A stretch of DNA of 64,000 nucleotides, taken from Pseudomonas sp. GR 6-02 (GTDB lineage: Bacteria; Pseudomonadota; Gammaproteobacteria; Pseudomonadales; Pseudomonadaceae). Below the pieces are notes generated by a model. It had not been told where the DNA came from. It was given only the letters and a program-made list of their open reading frames with translations, and did not search any database. Of this stretch, positions 1 to 8,634 are shown piece by piece. The first letter of the stretch is position 1; every line of letters starts with the position of its first letter. The stretch is taken from positions 2,861,001 through 2,925,000 of the forward strand of contig NZ_CP011567.1 in assembly GCF_001655615.1 (NCBI RefSeq), in the 5' to 3' direction. A program made the position numbers and the translations under genes.

Positions 1-1786
1 TCGAGTCATCGGGGTTGGTGGCATCGGGATGCACCACCGCCCGTTGCTGGTCGAGGGTGACGTCGCCATTAGCAGCGACGCTGACCGTGAACACCAGCAG
101 GTTGGTGGTGGCCGTTCGACCTTCCACTACGCTGCCGTTGAGCGACAGGTTGACGGCCTCACCGGTCGCCGTGTCGGTCAGCCCGGAGCCGCCCGCCACC
201 ACACCCAGTGCGTAGGTCAATGTGCCCGCGCCATCAGCGCCAAACGCCGAGCTGAAGTTGGCGGCGAAGTTCTGGGTGGCGTCGGTGGTCAGTACCGTTT
301 CGTCCACCGTCAGTGTTGGCTCCGTGCCAGTGGCGCTGATACTTGGCCCGTCGTCTTCGAAGATCATCTTGGAGCCGATTTCGGCGGTCGAAGTAGAGGC
401 TTGGCGCAGATGGAAGCCATCGATATCAAAATCGGCGTGGTTATCGCCCTTGGCGTCGAGGGCCGCGCCGTTCTCGATGAGTACGCGGTTGTGATCCGAG
501 GTTGTGGTGTATTCAATCTGGTAACCGGCTTTAACACCGGTGACGGTCGCAACCCCACCCGTAAAGCTGATGGTAATGGCCGGGTCATTCACCGAACCGT
601 CTGAATTCTCGATCACCTGGCCGGTGCTGATGTTGATGACGCGAACGCTGTTGATGGCCACCGACGTATCATTTGTATATCCATTGATGAAGTTCACGCC
701 AGGTTCGGCAGCAGTGTTGAATGCGCTGATTTGTACGACCGCACTCTTGCCGCTTTGTAACTGCACGACGTCGAAACTGGCCGACTTCGTATTGAAAACG
801 CCGGTAAAGTCGATGTTGGACTCAACATCGGCTTCTGTCTGACTAAGGTTGGGAACGGTCACATCCTGCCGGGCGCCGGTGACGAACGATAAGCGGATGC
901 CTTCCTGTTCCGTAATCATCTGGTTGTTGGTGCCGATGGTGGCTGGGCCGCCCCCCTGGCTGGTATTGATCGTGTCACCAGTGTTTATATTGGCGCCACT
1001 TGACTGGTCTGCGGGGTCCTTGCCGGTGGCAATGATGGAGGGATCGGTGATCCGCATAACACCACCATCATCGACAACGGTCGGATTCGCTTTCGTGAAC
1101 ATCAGGAAGAGGTTCTGACCGGATGGCGCACCGGTCAAACTGAATCCCAGGTCCTGAGTGACTCCGATGAACACCTTATTCAGCAAATTGACCGAATCAT
1201 CGGGGTTCGTCATATCTGGATGCTTGAGCGGTTGGTACTCCACTGTCCAGATCTTGCCACCCGAGACCGGCGATCCGGTTTCATCGATATAGCCAGCGAA
1301 CACGATCGCGCCAGCTGGGCCCCCGGCGCGGCCCACCACGATGTTATTGTTGCTCGTATCCGTATAGAGAAGGATGCTGGTGCCATCGAGGGTATCCAGT
1401 CCGCTATCCAGGCCATTGAGCGGTGCGCCAGCACTGTCGACGAAGCGGATATCGGTAACGCCGGACGGGTCGGTGAGGGTGAATGCATTGCTGCCGGTGT
1501 CGCCCACGGCACCGGTATAGCCACTCAAGGCCGCACCCGTTGCGGTACCTGCACCCAGTGCGGTCAAACGGGTAGAGAAGGCCGAGGGCAGGGAGGCCAC
1601 CAGAATGTCGTTGTCGTCAGCGTCTCCCGCGGGGCTTGGCGTGGCGGTGAGGTTCTGTAGCCCGGCCGTTTCGTCCAGCGTAACGTTTGCGCCGGGCGTC
1701 ACGCTCAGGGCGTTGGCTGTAATCGACATTAAGTTGAGGGAGGTCGGATCGCTCGTTAGCGATGAGTTTTGCTCGCGAATAGTCAT
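1..1786 (-). CDS. Large type I-secreted repeat adhesin, N-terminal part (3' end outside window)
   Basis: About 595 codons are visible and the frame is still open at the window edge. The protein is a paralogue of the next gene upstream: both begin with the same block (LDETAGLQN, SPAGDADDND, ALGAGTA). The first 480 residues are non-repetitive and include an ITEQEG motif and KMIFEDDGPS. At about residue 481 the first unit of a T1SS-143/DUF5801-type repeat begins and runs off the edge. I chose this start because AGGAG sits six bases before the ATG. An in-frame ATG 27 bases further upstream lacks such a site. No Sec signal peptide is seen, as expected for a type I substrate secreted by a C-terminal signal. 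A cell-surface adhesion or biofilm role is inferred from the family. No transporter gene is present in the window. Confidence 0.8.
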   Translation of the reverse strand, partial: MTIREQNSSLTSDPTSLNLMSITANALSVTPGANVTLDETAGLQNLTATPSPAGDADDNDILVASLPSAFSTRLTALGAGTATGAALSGYTGAVGDTGSNAFTLTDPSGVTDIRFVDSAGAPLNGLDSGLDTLDGTSILLYTDTSNNNIVVGRAGGPAGAIVFAGYIDETGSPVSGGKIWTVEYQPLKHPDMTNPDDSVNLLNKVFIGVTQDLGFSLTGAPSGQNLFLMFTKANPTVVDDGGVMRITDPSIIATGKDPADQSSGANINTGDTINTSQGGGPATIGTNNQMITEQEGIRLSFVTGARQDVTVPNLSQTEADVESNIDFTGVFNTKSASFDVVQLQSGKSAVVQISAFNTAAEPGVNFINGYTNDTSVAINSVRVINISTGQVIENSDGSVNDPAITISFTGGVATVTGVKAGYQIEYTTTSDHNRVLIENGAALDAKGDNHADFDIDGFHLRQASTSTAEIGSKMIFEDDGPSISATGTEPTLTVDETVLTTDATQNFAANFSSAFGADGAGTLTYALGVVAGGSGLTDTATGEAVNLSLNGSVVEGRTATTNLLVFTVSVAANGDVTLDQQRAVVHPDATNPDDS

Positions 1787-1873
1787 GACGTTCTCCTGAG
1801 CAATTACGGTCATCGAGGCCTGACCATTGACCTCTACCACTATGACTAAGCGCTGGAGATTGAACATTGGCCG

Positions 1874-1898
1874 ATACTCCCATGCGGGATAGGAGTTT
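1874..1898 (-). promoter_or_regulatory. Leader hairpin upstream of first adhesin gene
   Basis: On the minus strand two 10-base arms enclose the loop CCCGC, with one G-U pair and one mismatch. The same loop and nearly the same stem occur at the same place upstream of the paralogous adhesin gene, and the roughly 90 bases between hairpin and start codon are also conserved. Pairing is kept despite base changes, which suggests an RNA element. The function is unknown. There is no T-run, so a simple terminator is unlikely. Confidence 0.5.
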
Positions 1899-2035
1899 CG
1901 GCCTAGCCGTCCTCGCCGGTCGTCTGCCGCAGGGTTTCTGCCGCGTAGGCGCGTATTTACCCGCTGTGTTTAAGCCTTGTGGTGCTCCAGGATCCACAGC
2001 GAATGCGATCCGTGCCGATCTCATTTTGGAACTGC

Positions 2036-2072
2036 AAAAACAATGCGAGGGTGACTTTCGCCACCCTCGCAT
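2036..2072 (-). terminator. Rho-independent terminator of the second adhesin gene
   Basis: On the minus strand, 21 bases after the stop codon of the 1398-residue adhesin gene, a perfect 11-bp stem (ATGCGAGGGTG and its complement) with an 8-base loop is followed by TGTTTTT. It separates the two tandem adhesin genes, so the downstream copy probably has its own promoter. Confidence 0.85.
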
Positions 2073-2092
2073 CCTTTCACACACGCGCTGCC

Positions 2093-5000
2093 TCAGGCGC
2101 TGCCATGGACAATGTCGGTATTCAGAACATCAACCCCGACCAAGGTGATGGTCGTGATTTGTCCGCCCGTTTCGGCAATCGTCACGATGCTGTTTGCACC
2201 GCTGTTGTCGATCGACTGCACAACGGCGCTCTGGTCGCCGTTGAGCACCAGCGTGTCGCGCAGCCCTGCGCTCGCATCGAAGCCGGTGATCTGGTACTTG
2301 TTCTGGGTGAGTGACAAATCGACGTTGAAGGCATCCCGCTCACCGCTTGTGCCCACCAGCGTGAAGTCGAAGGTGGTGCCCAAGTCGTTGGCGAACAGGT
2401 TGGCGTCGAAACCACTCGTCGCCGAGTCCCCATCCTTGTCCGTCAGCGTCGCGTTGAACGCCAGCTTGATATCGCTGGCCAGGCTCTCGGTCGGCTGAAT
2501 GAACTGGATCACCGGGATCTTGACATCGCCTCGGCCCATCGTGAGCTGAACCGCATCGATCAACTTCGTACCTTGTTGCTGAACGAGGAAGGACACTTGT
2601 CCGCCGGCCTCCGGTGTCACGGTGTTCACCTCGGTGAGGGCCGAGAACGTGCCATCCTCGTAGTAGGCCCTGTAGTACAGGTCTTCGGTCGCCGTGTTGT
2701 ACCCCCCCACGGAGTTGTCGATGAAGATCTTCATGCCCGCCAGCAGGGTCTCCGGATTGATCACGAAACTTTCATCGGCAGCGCTGATGGCCACCAGGTT
2801 GTCTCCCTGGAGAATGTTATTGCCGACGCCGATGCCGGACGTGCTGACGTTCATGGCAGCCGGGTCGATGTACGAGGGCAGGGGGGTGGTCTGTAGCTGG
2901 GCTTCGGTGGGGTCGGGTTTCCCGACCCCGATGCCGGTCAGGATGTCCGAAGTCGACGCCGTCGCCTTGGCGGAAAAGAACACAATCTCCTCGGAGGCCG
3001 AAGGAATGGTCGGGTCATTCGTCGTCGGAATCAACAAGGTGCGCACCGGATCCGGGCCGCCGGCACTGAGCGAGCCGTCGGCACTACTGAGCACGATCTG
3101 CGAACTGAAGCCTTGCACCAGGTCCAGTGTATAGCTGCCATTGGTGTAGGCGGTCAGCGTGTAGTCGACGCTGGTATTCGCGGTGGCGGCGTTGTTGTCG
3201 AAATCACCGGTCAACGTGCCGGCGAAATGGTAGGCGCCGTTGGCATCCGGTGAGGGTGACTGCTCGGTGAGCGTGCCGGTGCCGGTGGTGGTCGTGTTGT
3301 CTGGCCGGACGAGGGTGAATTGGTTATTCACCAACGAAATATCCAGTCCGGTTGCCCCCAATCCGTCGGCTCCGGCCGAGTGATCCCAGTACCCTGTTTG
3401 TGGAAGGATGCTACCGGTGCCGATCAGATTGCCGAAGGCAAGTGTAGGGCCGTCGTCCTGGAACACCAGGTTCTGGCCGATGTTGAGCGTGGCATGGGCG
3501 CTGTCGCCGTCTCCATCGGTTTTGGTCGCCGTCAGGGTTACCAGATTGTCCGAGGACAGACTCGTCGAATCATTCGGATTGGTTGGATCGGGATGCACCA
3601 CGGCCCGTTGCTGGTCGAGGGTGACGTCACCGTTGGCGGCCACGCTGACGGTGAACACCAGCAGATGGGTAGTGGCTGTGCGGCCTTCCACCACGCCGCC
3701 GTTGAGCGACAGGTTGACTGCCTCACCGGTGGCCGTGTCGGTCAGCCCGGAGGCACCCGCCACCACGCCCAGCGCATAGGTCAGCGTACCCGCACCGTCG
3801 GCGCCATACGCCGAGGTGAAGTTCGCCGCGAAGCTCTGGGTGGCGTCGGTGGTCAGCACCGTCTCATCCACCGTCAACGTCGGTTCGGTGCCGGTGGTGC
3901 TGATGCTCGGTCCGTCGTCCTTGAACACCAGGTTCTGGCCGATGTTGAGGGTCGCCTGGGTGCTGTCGCCGTCCTTGTCAGTGATGGTTGCCGTCAGCGT
4001 CACCAGATTGTCCGCGGTCAGCGTTTTCGAATCATCGGGATTGGTCGTGTCGGGATGCACCACGGCGCGGAGCTGATCGAGGGTGACGTCACCGTTGGCG
4101 GCGACGCTGACCGTGAATACCAGCAGGTTGGTGGTGGCCGTGTGACCTTCGACCACGCCGCCATTGAGCGACAGGTTCACCGCCTCGCCCGTGGCTGTGT
4201 CCACCAGCCCTGAGGCGCCCGCGACCACGCCCAGCGCATAGGTCAGGGTGCCGGCCCCGTCAGCGCCATACGCCGAGCTGAAGTTGGCGGCGAAGCTCTT
4301 GGTATCGTTGGTCGCCAGTACCGTTTCGTCGACTGTCAGCGTTGGCTCGGTGCCGGTGGTGCTGATGCTGGGGGCGTCATCCTTGAACACCAGGTTCTGC
4401 CCGATATTGAGGGTGGCATGGACGCTGTCGCCGTCCCCATCGGTCTTGGTCGCCGTCAGCGTCACCAGGCTGTCCGAGGTCAGCGTCTTCGAATCATCGG
4501 GATTGGTCGCGTCGGGATGCACCACGGCGCGGATCTGGTCGAGGGTGACGTCGCCATTAGCAGCCACGCTGACCGTGAACACCAGCAGGTTGCTGGTGGC
4601 CGTGCGACCTTCGACCACTGCGCCGTTGAGCGACAGGTTCACCGCTTCACCGGTGGCCGTGTCGGTCAGCCCTGAGCCACCGGCGACCACGCCCAGCGCA
4701 TAGGTCAGCGTACCGGCACCATCAGCGCCAAACGCCGAGGTGAAGTTGGCGGCAAAGCTCTTGGTATCGTTGGTCGCCAGTACCGTTTCGTCCACCGTCA
4801 GGGTCGGTTCCGTGCCGGTGGTGCTGATGCTCGGCCCATCATCCTCGAAGATCATCTTGGAGCCGATTTCGGCGGTTGATGTACTGGACTGCAGCACCTT
4901 GAAGCCGCCAATGTCGAAGTCAGCGTGCGTCTTGTCGCCGTTCTTGTCGGTCAGCAACCCGGCGTTCTCGATCATCACGCGGTTGTGGTCGGTCGCCGTG

Positions 5001-6289
5001 CTGTAGGTGATCTGCGAGTCGGTCGGAACGCCGGTGATCAGCACCGTGCCGTCGGCGTTGTAGGTGATGACGGCGGTGCTGACGGTGGCGCCCGCGAACG
5101 TCTTCACGGTGACGCTGCCGTTGGTGATCGCGACCTTTTCGGTGCTGTCGTTGGCGTAGCTGTTGACGAAGTTGACACCGCTCTGCGACCCGCTGACGTT
5201 GTCGGCGTTCTTGACGGCGGTGAGCAAGAGCTTCGCAGTCGTGCCGCCCGTCTCCTGCACGATCTTGAAGGTCGCGGAGCGGGCGCCGAAGTACTGGGTG
5301 AAGTCGATGTTCTGTTCGACACCCGCTTCGCCCGGGCTCAGGTTGGGGACTGTGAAGTCCGCCTTGGCACCGGTGACGAAGCTGAAGCGCAGGCCTTCCT
5401 GTTCGGTGATCGCCTGGTTGTTGGTGCCCAGGGTTGTGCTGCCGCCGCCCTGGCTGCTGTTAACCGTGTCGGCGCTGGTGATGGCAGCACTGCTTGCCGA
5501 CTGATCCAGCGGATCCCTGCCGGTGACGACGATCGAGACGCCGGGAATCCGGCCGTTCGCATCGGCCGTCGCGCCCGCGGTCGTGAACATCAGGAACAAC
5601 TGCTGACCCGACGGCGCATTGGCCAGACTGAATTCCGCGTCCTGACCGGCTCCGATGAACACCTTATTCAGCAGATTGACCGCATCGTCGGGGTTCGTCG
5701 CATCTGGATGCTTGAGCGGTTGGTACTCCACGGTCCAGATCTTGCCGCCCGAGAGTGGCGATCCGGTTTCTTCGATATAGGCCGCGAACACGATTGCGCC
5801 GCTTGCGCTCCCGGCTCGGCCCACCAGGATGTTGTCGTTGCTCGTATCGGTATAGAGAAGGATGCTGGTGCCATCGAGGGTGTCCAGTCCGCTGTCCACG
5901 CCATTGAGCAGTGCGCCAGTGCTGTCGACGAAGCTGACGTTGGTAATGGTTGCTCCGGGGTCAGCGCTGACGCTGAACGCATTGCTGCCGGTATTGCCCA
6001 CGGCGCCGGTATAGCCACTCAAGGCCGCACCCATTGCGGTACCTGCACCCAGTGCGGTCAAACGGGTAGAGAAAGTCGAGGGCAGGGAGGCCAGCAAAAT
6101 GTCATTGTCGTCAGCGTCTCCCGCGGGGCTTGGCGTGGCGGTGCTGTTTTGCAACCCGGCCGTTTCGTCCAGCGTAACGCTCGCGCCAGAGGTCACAACG
6201 CTGAGAGCGTTGACCACTGAGTCGAGGGTCGGAATGTATAGGGGGGTCGGATCGCCCGTTAGCGATGAATTTTGCTCGCCGGTAGCCAT
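2093..6289 (-). CDS. Type I-secreted repeat adhesin (T1SS-143/DUF5801 repeats), 1398 aa
   Basis: This is a complete surface or secreted repeat protein. Residues 1-485 are a unique region shared with the downstream paralogue. Residues 486-947 are three consecutive 154-residue repeats, each starting PSISTTGTEPTLTVDETVL. A divergent repeat region follows (DDGPTLAFGN, then GTGTLTEQSP), and a C-terminal domain of about 110 residues (DKDGDS, ITGFDASAGLRDTLVL, ending VHGSA) resembles type I secretion C-terminal signals. No classical GGxGxD nonapeptide array and no obvious LapG-type retention module were seen. The start was chosen by GGAG six bases before this ATG; in-frame ATGs exist 27 and 57 bases upstream. 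It is expected to be acidic and Ca-binding like its family. The repeats are strongly similar in DNA, so copy number may vary between strains. Confidence 0.85.
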   Translation of the reverse strand: MATGEQNSSLTGDPTPLYIPTLDSVVNALSVVTSGASVTLDETAGLQNSTATPSPAGDADDNDILLASLPSTFSTRLTALGAGTAMGAALSGYTGAVGNTGSNAFSVSADPGATITNVSFVDSTGALLNGVDSGLDTLDGTSILLYTDTSNDNILVGRAGSASGAIVFAAYIEETGSPLSGGKIWTVEYQPLKHPDATNPDDAVNLLNKVFIGAGQDAEFSLANAPSGQQLFLMFTTAGATADANGRIPGVSIVVTGRDPLDQSASSAAITSADTVNSSQGGGSTTLGTNNQAITEQEGLRFSFVTGAKADFTVPNLSPGEAGVEQNIDFTQYFGARSATFKIVQETGGTTAKLLLTAVKNADNVSGSQSGVNFVNSYANDSTEKVAITNGSVTVKTFAGATVSTAVITYNADGTVLITGVPTDSQITYSTATDHNRVMIENAGLLTDKNGDKTHADFDIGGFKVLQSSTSTAEIGSKMIFEDDGPSISTTGTEPTLTVDETVLATNDTKSFAANFTSAFGADGAGTLTYALGVVAGGSGLTDTATGEAVNLSLNGAVVEGRTATSNLLVFTVSVAANGDVTLDQIRAVVHPDATNPDDSKTLTSDSLVTLTATKTDGDGDSVHATLNIGQNLVFKDDAPSISTTGTEPTLTVDETVLATNDTKSFAANFSSAYGADGAGTLTYALGVVAGASGLVDTATGEAVNLSLNGGVVEGHTATTNLLVFTVSVAANGDVTLDQLRAVVHPDTTNPDDSKTLTADNLVTLTATITDKDGDSTQATLNIGQNLVFKDDGPSISTTGTEPTLTVDETVLTTDATQSFAANFTSAYGADGAGTLTYALGVVAGASGLTDTATGEAVNLSLNGGVVEGRTATTHLLVFTVSVAANGDVTLDQQRAVVHPDPTNPNDSTSLSSDNLVTLTATKTDGDGDSAHATLNIGQNLVFQDDGPTLAFGNLIGTGSILPQTGYWDHSAGADGLGATGLDISLVNNQFTLVRPDNTTTTGTGTLTEQSPSPDANGAYHFAGTLTGDFDNNAATANTSVDYTLTAYTNGSYTLDLVQGFSSQIVLSSADGSLSAGGPDPVRTLLIPTTNDPTIPSASEEIVFFSAKATASTSDILTGIGVGKPDPTEAQLQTTPLPSYIDPAAMNVSTSGIGVGNNILQGDNLVAISAADESFVINPETLLAGMKIFIDNSVGGYNTATEDLYYRAYYEDGTFSALTEVNTVTPEAGGQVSFLVQQQGTKLIDAVQLTMGRGDVKIPVIQFIQPTESLASDIKLAFNATLTDKDGDSATSGFDANLFANDLGTTFDFTLVGTSGERDAFNVDLSLTQNKYQITGFDASAGLRDTLVLNGDQSAVVQSIDNSGANSIVTIAETGGQITTITLVGVDVLNTDIVHGSA
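3449..4834 (-). repeat. Three tandem 462-bp coding repeats
   Basis: Three back-to-back in-frame units of exactly 462 bp (154 codons) lie inside the adhesin gene, with unit boundaries at the GPS codons (4834, 4372, 3910). A further partial copy of the same unit starts at 346 in the neighbouring paralogue. The units differ by scattered substitutions only, without length change, which points to recent duplication or ongoing gene conversion. Confidence 0.9.
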
Positions 6290-6380
6290 GACTTTCTCCA
6301 GAGCAATTGCGGTCATCGAGGCCTGACCGTTGACCTTTGGTCGCAACTATGGAGAAGCGCCGGGGATTGCGCATCGGCCG

Positions 6381-6405
6381 AAACTCCCATGCGGGATGGG
6401 AGTTT
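6381..6405 (-). promoter_or_regulatory. Leader hairpin upstream of second adhesin gene
   Basis: A perfect 10-bp stem (AAACTCCCAT with ATGGGAGTTT) encloses the loop CCCGC on the minus strand, 92 bases upstream of the start codon. It is the counterpart of the hairpin at 1874-1898. The two leaders remain alignable over about 110 bases down to the ribosome binding site. There is no T-run on either side, so a post-transcriptional regulatory role is more likely than termination; this is inference. Confidence 0.55.
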
Positions 6406-6453
6406 CAGACTACTTGGGAGGGGAAAGAGGAGGAGGGCGCGAAGGAGTAACGT

Positions 6454-6481
6454 CGTATATTACGTTTGTGAATGAGCACAA
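6454..6481 (-). promoter_or_regulatory. Candidate sigma-70 promoter for adhesin gene
   Basis: On the minus strand TTGTGC and TATACG are separated by 16 bases, in the short gap after the metallophosphoesterase stop. The predicted transcript would begin about 45 bases upstream of the leader hairpin. Match to consensus is moderate. Confidence 0.35.
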
Positions 6482-6500
6482 GACGGCGGCGGGGGCGACC

Positions 6501-8477
6501 TCATGAGCTGGTTCCTCCACGCCGAATCACGATGGGCTGCTCGATCAGCCGCAGTTCGAGCTCGCCCGAGGCCGGCACGAAGCGCGGGCCAGTGCTTTCA
6601 GGCGTTGCCCGCAACCTCCAGGTGCGCTGCACCTTCGCCAGTTTGGCGACTCCCGACGCCACGGACCAGCGCCGGCAGACCTTCTCCAGTTTGAGCGGGT
6701 AGAGGGTGAGTTGGTCGCCGTTGAAGTGCATGCGCAGAAAGCATTTGTGGTCGGCGATGCGTTGCGAGGAAAAAACCACTTCGCTATGTAGCCCCCATAA
6801 AGTGTTGGCCATGACCATCCAGGCACCGAATAGCAGGCCTCCCAAACTACCACCGAGCACCAGTGTCCCCACCAGGAACAACAAGACCTGGAGCAGGTTT
6901 TCTACCTCGAACTGCAAGTAGTGGATGTTGATACGGCCCATGAGCCACAGCAGCCCGATCGCCAGTCCCAGGTGAAGCAACCCGTGAACGGCCCCGACGC
7001 CATAGGCAAGCTTTCGGGTGCGTTTGACCCCGGCGGCTGAGAGCACTGCGCAGCCCAGCACAATGGTCACGGCGAGCATCACCGACGAAGGACTGTGTGC
7101 CAGGACCAGGACCAGCTGTCGCCATACCTCGCGCAGGTTGGGAATAGAGGCTTCGAGGCCAGACAATACCTCGACCAGGCTGCGATTATCGCGCGCCGGA
7201 TGGGGCACCTTGCTGGCGCTTTCTACCATCCAGTCGAACAGCAAGTACAAGATCGCCAGCATGCCGCAGAACGAGAGGTTGTGGGTGGGTAGCCGCCATG
7301 CCCGGTTACGCAGCTGCTCGGAGGTTTTTTTATCCGGGTAGGTTGCCGCCAGCTCGTAGTGCTGCGGCGTTCCGCCGACGCTGATCGGCTCGGGCGGATC
7401 TGGAAGTTGATGAGTGCCATGCAGGAAGGCGCCACCGCCTCCGCAGGTGATGCGTTGCGGTGCCTGGCTGCCGGCTTTTGGCTGGTAGCGCGCGTAGTGG
7501 TGCGAGTCTCCGGCCAGGACCACCGCCAAGTGGTCACCCAAGAGCTGTTCGATCTCGCGCAGACTGCTGAAGCGCAGGGTCTGGGTCTCGATCGAGGGCA
7601 GGGTCTTGCGCCCCACGCGTGCGAGTCGTTCGGCCTCATCCACCCAGCTCGGCTCGGGTGTACAGAGGATCACGCGGTCGCCTGGCTGCAGTTTGGCGCG
7701 CATCTCTTCGAAGTACTGCTTCTGCTGTCGGTCGATCATCGACTCCAATTGCAGGTCCAGGCCCCAGATCCACCAGCCATTGGGCAGCTGCAGCACGTAG
7801 TAACTGGTGTGTTGACGGGTTTCCCAGCCGCCGATGGGCTTCTGCTCGCAAAACAGTTGGGAGAACCCGCGCAGGCCGTCATACCAATCGTGGTTGCCGG
7901 GCGTCGCCACTATCCACGGTGCACCTGGCTGCGGCACGGGCTGGTCCTGCTCATTCGGGCGTACCTTGGGGACCGGCGCGGGAAAGGCAGCGCGGAAGGG
8001 ATCGAGGAAGCGGGTGCGATAGCCGGATTGGGCCGGTGTAGGGTAGACCTGATCGCCGCCGAGCAGCAGCACGTCGCCGCGCGGCAGCGTGAGCTTCGGC
8101 AACTTGACATCCTGGCTGACGCACAGCGCCATGGAATAGGTGGAGTCCCAGCCATCGCCGGTATCCGCCAGATAGTCGATCCACACGTCACCGTCGGCAG
8201 CCACCTGGATGGGCGGGTTAGAGTCCCGGGGGTTGAGCATGGCCAACACATCGCGTGGGTCTGCGAAGGCACCCATGGTGGTGGCCGCGGCCGATTGCAT
8301 GCCCGTGCGCATGAGCTGAAACGGGCCTAACCAGTTGACCATCGACTCCTGGGTGTAGAGCTCGATGCGGCTATTGGTCGTGGAAGATTGGGTGGCGTGG
8401 GTCATGGCGAGGAGCGCAGAGTGCCCCTCTTCAAAGTGTCCCTCTCCAGGGCGGAACTCAATCGATTGCTCCTTCAT
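6501..8477 (-). CDS. Metallophosphoesterase with C-terminal membrane domain, 658 aa
   Basis: This is a calcineurin-like phosphoesterase with two metals. The metal-site motifs run in order: DTGDG (about 105-109), GGDQ (140-143), GNHDW (194-198) and GDSHHYARY (about 325). The last third, roughly residues 400-560, contains several hydrophobic segments (for example GMLAILYLLFDWM and LVLVLAHSPSSVMLAVTIVL), followed by a basic cytoplasmic-looking tail. There is no signal peptide, so the catalytic domain is probably cytoplasmic and tethered to the inner membrane. The substrate cannot be told from sequence. The ribosome site is GGAGG seven bases before the ATG. It is read in the same direction as the downstream adhesin genes but is separated from them by a leader and a candidate promoter. 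Family call is firm; function unknown. Confidence 0.8.
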   Translation of the reverse strand: MKEQSIEFRPGEGHFEEGHSALLAMTHATQSSTTNSRIELYTQESMVNWLGPFQLMRTGMQSAAATTMGAFADPRDVLAMLNPRDSNPPIQVAADGDVWIDYLADTGDGWDSTYSMALCVSQDVKLPKLTLPRGDVLLLGGDQVYPTPAQSGYRTRFLDPFRAAFPAPVPKVRPNEQDQPVPQPGAPWIVATPGNHDWYDGLRGFSQLFCEQKPIGGWETRQHTSYYVLQLPNGWWIWGLDLQLESMIDRQQKQYFEEMRAKLQPGDRVILCTPEPSWVDEAERLARVGRKTLPSIETQTLRFSSLREIEQLLGDHLAVVLAGDSHHYARYQPKAGSQAPQRITCGGGGAFLHGTHQLPDPPEPISVGGTPQHYELAATYPDKKTSEQLRNRAWRLPTHNLSFCGMLAILYLLFDWMVESASKVPHPARDNRSLVEVLSGLEASIPNLREVWRQLVLVLAHSPSSVMLAVTIVLGCAVLSAAGVKRTRKLAYGVGAVHGLLHLGLAIGLLWLMGRINIHYLQFEVENLLQVLLFLVGTLVLGGSLGGLLFGAWMVMANTLWGLHSEVVFSSQRIADHKCFLRMHFNGDQLTLYPLKLEKVCRRWSVASGVAKLAKVQRTWRLRATPESTGPRFVPASGELELRLIEQPIVIRRGGTSS

Positions 8478-8592
8478 CGCCTAGCCTCCATTGCTGTAAA
8501 GAGTCCGGGTACATCAGGTGGGGTTTGACTTCTTGTCGGTTGATTCAGAATAGGTCAGTTATGCGATAACCGCCGGTTCATGGCAAGACGAT

Positions 8593-8624
8593 AAAAACGA
8601 TGGACCCGCCAGTATGACGGGTCC
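8593..8624 (-). terminator. Rho-independent terminator of the M20 peptidase gene
   Basis: On the minus strand GGACCCG pairs with CGGGTCC across a 9-base loop, followed by ATCGTTTTT, a few bases after the peptidase stop codon. The rest of the gap up to 8634 and after 8477 shows no other element. Confidence 0.8.
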
Positions 8625-8634
8625 GGAAGGGGGA

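Noticed and set aside
3449..4834. Regular direct repeats considered as a CRISPR or minisatellite
   Set aside because: The unit is 462 bp, fully coding and in frame, and matches a known T1SS repeat domain; there is no repeat-spacer structure.
4925..6220. 431-codon open frame opposite the adhesin N-terminal region
   Set aside because: Arg/Gly/Val-rich shadow of a repetitive coding sequence without a ribosome site.
2093..6289. LapA-type adhesin with LapG-cleavable retention module
   Set aside because: No di-alanine cleavage motif in an N-terminal retention domain and no LapD/LapG genes were found in the window; the N-terminus is different.
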